Assembly: GCA_035693025.1 (NCBI GenBank)
Contig: DASSHI010000036.1
Location: 95,461-159,460 of the forward strand
Reading direction: 5' to 3'
DNA from: VRUE01 sp035693025
GTDB taxonomy: Bacteria; Actinomycetota; Thermoleophilia; Solirubrobacterales; 70-9
DNA: 64,000 nt
The notes beneath the pieces were generated by a model that ran no database searches, was not told the DNA's origin, and saw only the letters and a program-made list of their open reading frames with translations. Each line of letters starts with the position of its first letter. The stretch's first letter is position 1. The translations under genes were made by a program, and so were the position numbers. Shown here in pieces: positions 51,869 through 60,069 of the stretch.

Positions 51869-52882
51869 TCAGAGCTCCCAGTAGGGAGCGACATACGTCG
51901 CTGCGCGGGAAGTGAGGATCTCCTCGGGGGCAGCGGATATCGCCTCGCCTGCCCCCGCGAGGGCGCTCATGGTCGCGATCAGGGACTCGACGAGCGAGGG
52001 GCGGTGATAGCCGCCCTCGAGCACGGCACCGAGCGGGACCCCGAGTTCCGCGGCGAGATCGCGGACCTGGCAGGCCATCTGCCCAAAAGAGGCGGACTCG
52101 AGGTTGCATTCGGCGAGGGGGTCGAGGCGATGGGCATCAAAGCCGGCGGAGATCAGGATCAGCTCGGGCGAGAAGGAGTGGGCGATCGGCACGACGACGT
52201 GCTCCAGCAGGGAGAGCCAGAGCTCCTCTCCGGATCCGGGTGGGACCGGGAGGTTGATCGTGTAGCCCTCGCCTGCCCCCGATCCGAGGTCGCTGGCGGC
52301 GCCGGTGCCGGGGTAGAGCCCCTGCTGGTGGAGGCTGGCGAAGAGGACGTCGGAGCGACGGCGGAACGCCTCCGCGGTCCCGTTGCCGTGATGGACGTCC
52401 CAGTCGAGCACCAAAACTCGCTCCAAGCCAAGGTCCTCGATCGCCATCGCCGCCGCGACTGCGGCGTTGTCGAAGAGGCAGAACCCCATCGCCCGGTCGG
52501 GCTCTGCGTGGTGCCCGGAAGGACGCACCGCGCAAAAGCCGACCCTGCCCTCGCCGCGCAGGAGCGCCCGCGTCATCTCACATGCTCCCCCAGCGGCGTG
52601 CAGCGCGGCGCGGTAGGAGGGCTCACCGACGAAGGTGTCGGCGTCGATCGCGCTGCCTCCGGCGAGGCAGAGCTCGCGGATCGACTCGACGTGGCGGGGC
52701 GTGTGGACCAGCTCCAGCTCGCGCTCGGAGGCGGGCGGGGCCGGGCGCCGCTCCCATCCGAGCCAGTCGAGATCGGTCAGGGCACCCTCGATCGCCTCGA
52801 GCCGCTCGGGAGTGTCGGGATGGGCGGGCATATGCGCGCGCGGGTCATGCTCGAGACAGGCCGGGTGGCTGAAGTAGAGCAC
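51869..52882 (-). CDS. Histone-deacetylase-family amidohydrolase
   Basis: 337 aa, arginase/deacetylase fold. Zn site: LDWDVHHGNGT (Asp and His) and SAGFDAHRLDPL (Asp). Catalytic His pair RPSGHHAEPDRAMGFC and the turn FDNAAVAAAMA; GEGYTINLPVPPG and EGGYH complete the family motifs. Bacterial members deacetylate polyamines, acetoin-related compounds or acetyl-lysine. With a GNAT acetylase in the same operon, it may close a protein acetylation cycle (inference). Confidence 0.92.
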   Translation of the reverse strand: MLYFSHPACLEHDPRAHMPAHPDTPERLEAIEGALTDLDWLGWERRPAPPASERELELVHTPRHVESIRELCLAGGSAIDADTFVGEPSYRAALHAAGGACEMTRALLRGEGRVGFCAVRPSGHHAEPDRAMGFCLFDNAAVAAAMAIEDLGLERVLVLDWDVHHGNGTAEAFRRRSDVLFASLHQQGLYPGTGAASDLGSGAGEGYTINLPVPPGSGEELWLSLLEHVVVPIAHSFSPELILISAGFDAHRLDPLAECNLESASFGQMACQVRDLAAELGVPLGAVLEGGYHRPSLVESLIATMSALAGAGEAISAAPEEILTSRAATYVAPYWEL

Positions 52883-52912
52883 TTGTTCGAGAGTAAGCCG
52901 GTCGGCCTCTGA

Positions 52913-53662
52913 TCACGCCCGTGCCGCCACCAAGACCGGGCACGGCGCTTTCTGCACGAGCGGTCGTGACACCGACCCGAGCAGCACCCGCGCCAGCGGC
53001 CCGTATCCGCGCGAGCCGTCTACGGATTCCAGCGCCTCGATCATCACCTTGTCGGGCTTGGGCGGGTAGGCGGGCTTGTAGGCGCCGGGAACCATCACCG
53101 GCACGGCGGCGGCGGGCTCGACGACAGTCAAGACCCTGATCTGGGCGTTGGAGCGCTTCGCCAACGCTTCGGCGCGCCGCAGGCCGACCTTGGCTTCCGG
53201 CGTGCCGTCGTACCCGACGGCGATCGTCCGAAGGGGCTCATGGGCAGGGGCCGCGTAGCCCTTGGGCGCGACAGCGACGTCCGTAGGGGCGCCGTTCAGC
53301 AGGGCAGTTGCGACGCTGCCGACCAGCACGCGGCCGAAGGCCCCTCGGTGCGGGGAGCCGACGACGATCGCGTCGAAGTCCTCCCGTTCGGCGAGCGTGG
53401 TCAGGATGCCGGCCGGAGAGCCACCGCCATAGGCCCGGGTCTCGACGTCGACTCCGGCGAGCTTCTCGCGCGCCTCCTCGAAGAGGGTCTCGGCCTCGCG
53501 GCATTCCTCCTCGGGCAGCAGGGCGTACTCCCTCGGCAGCGGCCCGGTGTGAAGCACCGTGACTACCAGGGCGCTCGCGTCCTCGCGCCCGCTCAGGACG
53601 CGCGCCAACTCGAGCGCATCCTTACCACCCTCCCGATCGTCCAAGCCCACGAGCAAGCGCAT
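52913..53662 (-). CDS. Universal stress protein, tandem-domain
   Basis: 249 aa with two Usp domains. Domain 1, residues 1-137: LLVGLDDREGGKDALELARV and IVVGSPHRGAFGRVLVGSVA, TALLNGAPTDVAVAPKG. Domain 2, residues ~143-249: TIAVGYDGTPEAKVGLRRAE, with YGPLARVLLGSVSRPLVQKA at the end; it lacks part of the nucleotide loop. First gene of a four-gene unit (usp-HDAC-treT-GNAT; 30 bases to the HDAC gene). AGGACTCTG-type site before the ATG. Confidence 0.92.
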   Translation of the reverse strand: MRLLVGLDDREGGKDALELARVLSGREDASALVVTVLHTGPLPREYALLPEEECREAETLFEEAREKLAGVDVETRAYGGGSPAGILTTLAEREDFDAIVVGSPHRGAFGRVLVGSVATALLNGAPTDVAVAPKGYAAPAHEPLRTIAVGYDGTPEAKVGLRRAEALAKRSNAQIRVLTVVEPAAAVPVMVPGAYKPAYPPKPDKVMIEALESVDGSRGYGPLARVLLGSVSRPLVQKAPCPVLVAARA

Positions 53663-53698
53663 CGTCAGAGTCCTTTCTCGAAGTTCGCGTGCACGGGG

Positions 53699-53736
53699 AA
53701 ACTAGGTTCGGTGTCGCCGCCGGCCATCCGCAACCG
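53699..53736 (-). promoter_or_regulatory. Shared upstream element of the second usp operon
   Basis: Minus strand TGCGGATGGC, 17 bases, CTAG (GCCATCCG at 53723-53730, plus strand), the same spacing as before the first usp gene; intervening bases are also partly alike. It ends about 40 bases before the ATG, a good promoter distance. Confidence 0.5.
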
Positions 53737-53826
53737 GGAGACGACTCGCAATTCACGAGATCAAGGTACGTCCGCATCGCGCGGGCGCCATCGGGGTTAT
53801 GCCGCACCTGATCGCAGGGCGATCTT

Positions 53827-53834
53827 CGGATGGC
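53827..53834 (+). promoter_or_regulatory. CGGATGGC element upstream of the FAD oxidoreductase gene
   Basis: CGGATGGC on the plus strand, followed by GATTGCGGGCTTCGGCGAC, 62 bases before the gene start. Orientation toward the gene agrees with the usp elements, but the downstream CTAG block is absent. Confidence 0.3.
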
Positions 53835-53895
53835 GATTGCGGGCTTCGGCGACAGAGTGAAGACCACGAGCAACCGACTTCATGGAAGGGCGTCG

Positions 53896-55047
53896 ATGAT
53901 GAAGAGCCGAGTACTGATCGCCGGCGGTGGTGTCGCCTCAATCGAGGCCGCGCTGGCGCTGCGCGACCTCGCAGGGGACCGGGCCGACGTGAGCATCTTC
54001 TCACCGCGCCGAGACTTCGTCTATCGGCCCTACGCAGTCGGCGAGCCCTACGGGACGGCCCATGTGGCGCGCTATGACCTCGGGGACCTGGCCGCCCGCT
54101 GTGGCGCCGCCTTCCACCAGGACAGCATCGCCTCCGTCGACTCCAAGGCCCGGCTCGCGACGACCCACGACGGCGAGCGCTACTCCTACGACTACCTCAT
54201 CGTCGCTTCAGGCGCCCAGCTGCTCTGGCCTGTGCCGGGAGCGATCACCTTCTGGGGGGTCGCCGACGAGCTCGATGTCCAGAAGGTGATCGACAGAGTC
54301 CGTAGTGGTGAGATCGCCAGCCTCGCCTTCACTATGCCGAGCGTGGAGGGCTGGGCACTGCCGCTCTACGAGCTGGCGCTGCTGGCCGAGTCCGAGATCT
54401 CCAAGGCGGGGACGCGCGACGTCAAGCTGACGGTGGTGACGCCCGAGGACGGACCGCTCCAGATCTTCGGGCGGCGTGTGAGCGAGCTGATGAGCGCGCT
54501 GCTCTCCGAACGCGGCATCGGGGTCGTCAAAGGGACCCATCCCGTCAGCTTCGAGAACGGGCAGCTTCGGATCGTGCCGGGAGATCACCTGGACGTCGAC
54601 GCGGTGGTCAGCCTTCCGAAGCTCGAGGGGAGGCGGATCCGCGGCATCCCGCACGATCCCGACGGCTTCGTCCAGATCGACGAGCACTGCCGCGTGCTCA
54701 GGCGCGAGCGAATCTTCGCGGCCGGCGACGTCACGAACTTCCCGGTCAAGCAGGGCGGGATCGCGACCCAGCAGGCGGACGCGATCGCCGAAGCGATCAC
54801 CGCCGACGTCGGGATCGAGATCGACCCCCGGCCCTTCGACCCGATCCTGCGTGGGGTGCTGTGGACCGGCGAGGAGCCGCGCTACCTGCAGGGCTGGATC
54901 GGCGGCGGCCACGGCGAAACCTCCTCCTTGACCGCCAGGCCCCCTTGGGACACCGCCGAGGGCAAGATTGTCGGCCGCTACCTGTCCGACTTCCTCGCCC
55001 AGGTCGACAACTCCAGCGCGCCCGAGGCGTTGAGCGGCTCACGCTGA
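53896..55047 (+). CDS. FAD-dependent NAD(P)/quinone oxidoreductase, SQR/NDH-2-like
   Basis: 383 aa from the first of two ATGs (53896/53899) with GGAAGGG upstream. Dinucleotide-binding GGGVASIEAALALRDLAGDR, then FVYRPYAVGEPYG, YDYLIVASGAQLLWPVPGA, a second nucleotide-binding region and FAAGDVTNFPVKQGGIATQQ for FAD. Overall like sulfide:quinone reductases, but only two Cys are seen (near residues 72 and 272), not at the positions expected for the SQR disulfide. It may instead pass electrons from NAD(P)H or another donor to quinone. Confidence 0.82.
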   Translation: MMKSRVLIAGGGVASIEAALALRDLAGDRADVSIFSPRRDFVYRPYAVGEPYGTAHVARYDLGDLAARCGAAFHQDSIASVDSKARLATTHDGERYSYDYLIVASGAQLLWPVPGAITFWGVADELDVQKVIDRVRSGEIASLAFTMPSVEGWALPLYELALLAESEISKAGTRDVKLTVVTPEDGPLQIFGRRVSELMSALLSERGIGVVKGTHPVSFENGQLRIVPGDHLDVDAVVSLPKLEGRRIRGIPHDPDGFVQIDEHCRVLRRERIFAAGDVTNFPVKQGGIATQQADAIAEAITADVGIEIDPRPFDPILRGVLWTGEEPRYLQGWIGGGHGETSSLTARPPWDTAEGKIVGRYLSDFLAQVDNSSAPEALSGSR

Positions 55048-55186
55048 GCCGGCGCCCGCAATCATTGAGCAAAGCGAGGCCGCCCGGTATCTGCCGGCCT
55101 GGCTCGATCGGATCCTTCCGAAGGTCCGGTCGGCCACGGCGAGGCGACGCAGGCAACGGCGATGATCGAATCCGAGCCAGAGCTCG

Positions 55187-55402
55187 TCAAAGGCGCCGCC
55201 GGCCCCGGCTGAAGCGAGCGATGGCTTCGATCGCACCCGATACCGAGATCGCAAGCAGCGTCGTCAAGGCGAGGACTCCGACAATGCCGATACCTGCACA
55301 GAGGGCGATCGTGGCGGCGGCGATCACCGCTGCGACGGCAAGGTCGCCCAGCAGGCGCCGACGCGAGGCGGCCCCTGGCGTGATGTTCCGGGGTAGTCTC
55401 AC
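55187..55402 (-). CDS. Small membrane protein, 71 aa
   Basis: Two hydrophobic helices (LAVAAVIAAATIALCAG and IGIVGVLALTTLLAISVSG) with basic ends (MRLPRNITPGAASRRRL, RFSRGRRRL). Its ATG overlaps the stop of the phosphodiester glycosidase gene by 4 bases, supporting translation. Function unknown; likely works with the product of the upstream gene at the membrane. Confidence 0.6.
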   Translation of the reverse strand: MRLPRNITPGAASRRRLLGDLAVAAVIAAATIALCAGIGIVGVLALTTLLAISVSGAIEAIARFSRGRRRL

Positions 55403-56442
55403 CAGCCCTGCCCCTGGCGGAGATATAGAGCAAAGAAATCGCGTTCATCGGGCACGAGGTAGCGTTCCGTCGAGCGGAACATTTCCGGCAACAGGTTGCT
55501 GGGTTCGAGGCCGCCGGGGCGGCGGTAGCTGATGAAGCTGGTCCAGTCTTCGTTGATGTCAAGCTCGAGGGCGCGGACCGCGCCCGCCTGCTTGAGCACC
55601 TTCGCCAACGATTCGACCGTCTGATAGTTGGCGGCGGCATACAGCAGGTTGCCATGACCGTCGACCCCGACTCCGGAGCGCCAAACGCGGGTTGCGTTGT
55701 TGACGGTTTCGCCCCATTCGGGGCCGTCGGAGAGGTTCGGGTTGAGCTTGCCTTCGTCGATGATCGGCGGCAGGTTCTGCTTGGCGAAGGAGACGTCGGC
55801 AGGCGCTCCGGGGCCGTAGCTCCAGCGGACGATGTCCATGCTGCCGTCCTTGTAGCCGACGATCGTCGCGATCCCGTTGACCATCGGTTCGATCACTTCG
55901 CCCCGGTAGATCAGGCCGGCATTCGAGGTTTCCAGAGGGAAGCCGCCGTTGAAGGTGGCAACGAGCATCCTGCGCAAGGCCGGCGGCACCTCGCCATTAC
56001 CGCGGTTTTCGATCCCCGGCGGCTCGCTCAGTCCGGGCACGTATTCGAGCTTGGTCCTGGTGTGGTCGATCCAGGCGACGCCGGCGACGAACTGCGGGTA
56101 TTCGGGGTCGCTGCGGAAGGTAGTCAGCAGGACCGGAGGGCGGCCACCGACCCCAGCGCCGGCCTTTTTCCAGACTCCCTCACCGGCCAGCGCCGGGTGG
56201 ATCAGCGGTTCGACGTCAGGCGGTCGGTAGCGGTGGGCCACTTGGCCCCCGCCTGGCTTGCCTTCTCCGGCGACGTCGGTGCCGACCTGGGGCAGGGCCC
56301 TCAGCGGCGGCCCGCCTTTTTCGGGCGCGTTCAGTGAGTAGTACCAGTTCTCGATTTCGGAGACGAGCGAATTGCCGCCGTTCCGTCGCAGCCACTCGAC
56401 GCTGGTGATGCCGAGGTCGACGTTGTGCTTCCCCGAAGTCAC
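55399..56442 (-). CDS. Phosphodiester glycosidase (NAGPA-domain) family protein
   Basis: 347 aa from GTG at 56442. NAGPA-like core: RMLVATFNGGFPLETSNAGL, VEVIEPMVNG-type loop (IYRGEVIEPMVNGIATIVGY), LLYAAANYQTVESLAKVLKQ and RALELDINEDWTSFISYRRP. The frame stays open upstream to a TAG at about 56625 and encodes a basic stretch plus a perfect membrane helix (RRIFLLAAILCLIPTAVSYV). No ATG, GTG or TTG is present there. The native protein is probably membrane-anchored and starts at a rare codon. Confidence 0.75.
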   Translation of the reverse strand: MTSGKHNVDLGITSVEWLRRNGGNSLVSEIENWYYSLNAPEKGGPPLRALPQVGTDVAGEGKPGGGQVAHRYRPPDVEPLIHPALAGEGVWKKAGAGVGGRPPVLLTTFRSDPEYPQFVAGVAWIDHTRTKLEYVPGLSEPPGIENRGNGEVPPALRRMLVATFNGGFPLETSNAGLIYRGEVIEPMVNGIATIVGYKDGSMDIVRWSYGPGAPADVSFAKQNLPPIIDEGKLNPNLSDGPEWGETVNNATRVWRSGVGVDGHGNLLYAAANYQTVESLAKVLKQAGAVRALELDINEDWTSFISYRRPGGLEPSNLLPEMFRSTERYLVPDERDFFALYLRQGQGW

Positions 56443-56674
56443 TGCGCCGACGTAGGAGACCGCGGTCGGAATCAGGCAGAGGATCGCGGCGAGCAGGAAG
56501 ATCCGCCGAACGCGGCGCCAGAAGGAGGGCCGGGGTTGTCGTCTGTGCGTCGATGGCGAATCGACTGGGACCTGTTCCCGTGCCGGTGAGCTCGAGATCG
56601 CGATGCAGCCGATCCTCGGTCCTGCCTATAGCCGCTGTCTAAGCGCTTCGTGAGACCTTTCTCACGAATGACCT

Positions 56675-57202
56675 TCAAGCAACGCTCACGTAGCCGCGCA
56701 TGAAGCCGTCGTGGCTCATCGCCCACGGGTCGCAGGGCAGTGCGCAGAACCATTCGTAGCGGCCGGCCTTCTGGGGAGCGTGGAAGGTGAAGGTGGTCAC
56801 CGCGGGCTTCGATTCGCTGCCCGCCGCGATCGTCGCGTTGGTTTCCAGACCCGGCGCGGTGAAAGTGTGTTCACCTTCGTCGTAGTTGTAGACGGTGACC
56901 TTTACGGTTGCGCCGGGTTTGACTGAGAAGTCACCTGGCAGGAAGGCGTCGTGCCAGTTCCCGTCTGATCCCATCTTGCCGTGCTCTTCGTCGCTCTTGA
57001 CGACCAGCTTCAGCGTTTCGATTTCGGTCGCGGCGGACGTGCCGAGCGTCTGGGAGGCCGACATCATGCTCGTGGAGGAAGAGCTGTTGTCGTCCAGCTT
57101 GAAGGCGACCGCCAAGAGCGCTCCGATTGAAATGAGCAGCGCCAGCGTTGCGACGAACAGCGGGAAGCCGCGATCGGAGTTGGTCGAGCTGTGGTCGGGC
57201 AT
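56675..57202 (-). CDS. Membrane-anchored cupredoxin (CuA/COX2-like)
   Basis: 175 aa. N-terminal membrane helix (LFVATLALLISIGALLAVAF), a Ser-rich linker, then a cupredoxin domain: VKPGATVKVTVYNYDEGEHT with a His ligand, and FCALPCDPWAMSHDGFM with Cys-x3-Cys, His and Met, the spacing of CuA centres in oxidase subunit II and nitrous oxide reductase. Extracytoplasmic electron carrier; no oxidase subunit I is nearby. The gap to 57374 shows no gene. Confidence 0.85.
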   Translation of the reverse strand: MPDHSSTNSDRGFPLFVATLALLISIGALLAVAFKLDDNSSSSTSMMSASQTLGTSAATEIETLKLVVKSDEEHGKMGSDGNWHDAFLPGDFSVKPGATVKVTVYNYDEGEHTFTAPGLETNATIAAGSESKPAVTTFTFHAPQKAGRYEWFCALPCDPWAMSHDGFMRGYVSVA

Positions 57203-57373
57203 GGCGTCTCCTGGGGCCGCGAGATCGGCATCGGGCCGGTCTCAGTTGCCCTCTCACTCTCGACCCCTGCGAGCCACCGGGCATCCGTGAGGGTCCGACG
57301 ACTTGCCTGTGGGTTTGCTCCGAGCCCCCGCGTGTGTAGGCCGCCCCATCTGGGTCGGGTCGCGGTCCCGCTC

Positions 57374-57958
57374 TCAGCCCGACGTGGCTCTCGACGCAGG
57401 GATATGCGCCGGCTCCGAGCTGCCGCTCACATCCCACCAGCGACCGAGCCAGCGGAGGAGGAGCAGGGCGGCGGCCGGCAGGACGAGGGCGCCGCTGAGG
57501 CCAAGGAACCACCACTGCGCGGCGTCGCTGCCGGCGCCGATCGTGTGGGCGATCGCCGCCAGCCAGAAGACCGCGCTGAGGCGGTGCAGCCGCCGCCACC
57601 GGGCCGCTCCGATGCGGTCGCGCAGGTAGTAGGTCAGGCCCAGGGCGGCAAGCCCATAGCCGGCGACGATGCCGAGTCCGGTCCAAAGCGGCCGGTAGAA
57701 GCCGACGAAGGGGATGACGATCCCGGCCACGCCGGGGTTCAGGTAGGCGTCGCCGAGGAGGGAGAGGCCGTGCAGGGCGACCATCGCCAAGGTGGTGAGG
57801 GACATCGCCTCGTGGACCGCTCGGAGGTCGCGCTTGTTCGCGCTCGGGCGCTTGGAGCTCATCATCAGACCGGCTGCGACGCTGGCGCTGGCGAGGAGCA
57901 GGGCGGCACCGCCGGCGGCTCGGCTGGTGATCCAGAAGAGATGGGGGGCGACGTTCAT
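57374..57958 (-). CDS. Ferric-reductase-like heme membrane protein
   Basis: 194 aa with six helices. Histidines placed for two b-type hemes: AVHEAMSLTTLAMVALHGLS and RLHRLSAVFWLAAIAHTIGA. This fits the ferric reductase-like transmembrane (FRD/MsrQ) family. Its start overlaps the ApbE gene stop, so both are coupled. Probably passes electrons across the membrane to a flavin or copper partner outside. Confidence 0.85.
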   Translation of the reverse strand: MNVAPHLFWITSRAAGGAALLLASASVAAGLMMSSKRPSANKRDLRAVHEAMSLTTLAMVALHGLSLLGDAYLNPGVAGIVIPFVGFYRPLWTGLGIVAGYGLAALGLTYYLRDRIGAARWRRLHRLSAVFWLAAIAHTIGAGSDAAQWWFLGLSGALVLPAAALLLLRWLGRWWDVSGSSEPAHIPASRATSG

Positions 57959-58902
57959 TCAGCCACCGCCTCGGCGACCGATTCCGCACCAGCGATCACC
58001 TCTGCCTCGCCTTCGACCGGGACCAGGACGCCGCCGAAAGGTAGCCAGTCCTTGGCGCCCTCGGGCCCGGACAGCAGCGCCGACTTGGCGAGAATCTCGG
58101 CTTCCAGGGCAGTGGGGGCAAGGGCGGTCGCCTGCACGATCCCGGTGAAGGCGGGCCGCCCGCTGGCGGGGTCGAGGATCTGGTGGGCGAGGGCGACCCC
58201 GCCCTCGCCCCACGAGCGACGCGTGATGCCGCTGGTGGCGACCGCCCCGGCGCTGATCTCGAACTCGTGCAGCGGCTCGATGCCGAACGGGTCGTCGACC
58301 CTGATCCGCCGCCTCAGCCCGCTCGTCCCGCCGAGCTTGATGTCCCCGCAGCACTCGACGGCAAAGGTCTCGGCACCCGCGAGCTCGTCGCCGACCAGGT
58401 CGGCCAGCAGGCCCTTGGCGATGCCGCCGCCGTCGATCCGCACCCCGGGCGGGCGGATCACGGTCCCCGCTGCTGCATCCACCCTCACCGAGCACCACTC
58501 GGCGGTGACGCTTGGCCGAGCCGGCGCCTGGTCTTGCGTGGCGAGCTCCGCGCGCGTCAGCGGCCGGACCTCCGCCGTCTTGAGGGAGGAGCGGTAGCCG
58601 GCGCGCTCGATCGCGTCGAGCAGGGTGGCGTCGACGAGGCCGCCGCTGCGCGATCCGGCGGTGAGGACCGCCGCGACCAACCGGCGCAGGAGCGGCGAGG
58701 CGGGGACCTCTGGGCGCGGGTCGCGGTTCAGGCGCGAGAGCTCACTGCCGGGCTCGAAGCGCGAGAGCCTTTGGTGGGCGTCAAGCAGCAGCTCCCGGCC
58801 CCGCTCCGCGAGCCGGCGCCCCTGCTCCTCGTCTGCGCCACGAACGTGAACGGAAGCGACGCCGCCGAAGCAAACGAACTCAAGGTGGGCTTCGGCGCTC
58901 AC
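57955..58902 (-). CDS. apbE: FAD:protein FMN transferase (ApbE family)
   Basis: 315 aa. Family motifs: LSRFEPGSELSRLNRDP, DATLLDAIERAGY, VRIDGGGIAKGLLADLVGDE (the GGxxKG FAD/Mg site), VECCGDIKLGG, SAGAVATSGITRRSW and HQILDPASGRPAFTGIVQAT with the Asp metal ligand. It covalently attaches FMN to target proteins. No signal peptide is obvious. No target with the D-x-S/T-G/A-A-T motif is seen in the window, so the substrate must lie elsewhere. Confidence 0.92.
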   Translation of the reverse strand: MSAEAHLEFVCFGGVASVHVRGADEEQGRRLAERGRELLLDAHQRLSRFEPGSELSRLNRDPRPEVPASPLLRRLVAAVLTAGSRSGGLVDATLLDAIERAGYRSSLKTAEVRPLTRAELATQDQAPARPSVTAEWCSVRVDAAAGTVIRPPGVRIDGGGIAKGLLADLVGDELAGAETFAVECCGDIKLGGTSGLRRRIRVDDPFGIEPLHEFEISAGAVATSGITRRSWGEGGVALAHQILDPASGRPAFTGIVQATALAPTALEAEILAKSALLSGPEGAKDWLPFGGVLVPVEGEAEVIAGAESVAEAVAE

Positions 58903-59354
58903 GACTGGCTCGTCGTCACCGGGGCGGGTTCGACTTCGACTGCTTCGATTTCGGCCGCTTCCAGTTCGCGAGCTTCCGCGGCTTCGAGCGCTTCGCGTTC
59001 GGTCGCCTGTTGCGCTTCGAGTTCTTCGGAGTCGGTGGTTTCGATCGCTTCGCTCGCGGCCTCCCCCGGGTCGTCGCCTTCCTCGGTGTCGGTCTCGGCC
59101 GCTTCGGCCGGCGGTTCGCTCGATACGGCGCGGTGTTTGCGGCCGGTCGGGGAGGCCGCCACGGCAGAGGACTTGTCGCCGAGGACGGGATCGTGGCCCG
59201 TCGCCATCTGCGCGAAGATCACTCCCCAGAGGAGCACGAAGCCGATCAGTGCGATCGTCACCACCCGCGTCTGGAGCTGGCCCGCCCGTTGGCGCTGGGC
59301 CCGCAGGCGGCGACGCGCCTCCTGCTTCAGCGCTTGCTTTTCGAATGAGTCCAT
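58899..59354 (-). CDS. Single-span membrane protein with acidic extracytoplasmic tail
   Basis: 151 aa from the ATG at 59354, which has GAGGAAAG upstream; an earlier ATG at 59381 is less likely. A basic cytoplasmic helix (SFEKQALKQEARRRLRAQRQ), one membrane helix (VVTIALIGFVLLWGVIFAQM), then ~85 residues dominated by Glu, Ala and Thr (low complexity, coiled-coil prone). Overlaps apbE by 4 bases. Role unknown; could tether or organise the electron-transfer proteins. Confidence 0.7.
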   Translation of the reverse strand: MDSFEKQALKQEARRRLRAQRQRAGQLQTRVVTIALIGFVLLWGVIFAQMATGHDPVLGDKSSAVAASPTGRKHRAVSSEPPAEAAETDTEEGDDPGEAASEAIETTDSEELEAQQATEREALEAAEARELEAAEIEAVEVEPAPVTTSQS

Positions 59355-59411
59355 CTGCCTGACTTTCCTCCCGAGCTCCAAATGGCCCTTAAGTAGAGGC
59401 TGAGAGTTCCC

Positions 59412-60035
59412 TTAGAACCACGGTCGTGCCATCGAGAAGGTGAGGAGGGCCAGGGCGAGGCCGGCACCGATCGCCGCCGTCAGGGTCAGCGTCCGGGCCC
59501 CGGCCCCCGCGAGCCGCGCCTCGCGGGGGCCATTGCGCCGCCAGTCGGCAGTCGCCAGGCTCGGCACCTCGAGCAGGTGCCCGAGGACGTGCAGCGTCAT
59601 CAGCGCGACCCAGGCGATGAAGCTCAGCTTGTGGGCGAAGATCAGGCTCCCGCTCGGCGGCCCGGCAATCAGCAGCGCAATGCCGGTGCCAAACAGCGCC
59701 AGCGTGGTGAGGACGACGCCCGGGGCGAGGACGCGCAGCACGAGCGGCGGCGGCCCCTTGGCCACGTAGGAACTGTCGTGGGTGTAGTAGCGAGCGAACC
59801 GGTAGCCGGTGCTCGCCATCTTCAGTGCGACGGGCGGGATCAGCAGGACGCCGATGAAGATGTGGGGGCCGAGCAACTGGCCGATGAAGGGGATCGTCAC
59901 TCCCTCCGCCGCCAGCAGCACCAGCAGGGCGGCGGCGAGGGCGCCCGTCAGCCGCGCGTTGGCGGCGACGCCGTCGCGGACCCGGGCGGCGTGGCGAGAC
60001 TGGGGGCCTATCACCCCTACTTCGATCTCTGGCAT
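59412..60035 (-). CDS. Cytochrome b561/DUF4405-like membrane protein
   Basis: 207 aa with four to five helices. Candidate heme His residues: GPHIFIGVLLIPPVALKMAS, RYYTHDSSY, FAHKLSFIAWVALMTLHVLG, HLLEVPSLATADWRR. The arrangement (His pairs at helix ends) matches di-heme cytochrome b561-type or DUF4405 proteins. First structural gene of the operon behind the kinase gene (35 bases). Likely exchanges electrons with quinones. Confidence 0.75.
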   Translation of the reverse strand: MPEIEVGVIGPQSRHAARVRDGVAANARLTGALAAALLVLLAAEGVTIPFIGQLLGPHIFIGVLLIPPVALKMASTGYRFARYYTHDSSYVAKGPPPLVLRVLAPGVVLTTLALFGTGIALLIAGPPSGSLIFAHKLSFIAWVALMTLHVLGHLLEVPSLATADWRRNGPREARLAGAGARTLTLTAAIGAGLALALLTFSMARPWF

Positions 60036-60069
60036 GGGGCGGATCCTGGGTCCGCCGGCTTATCGCTCT

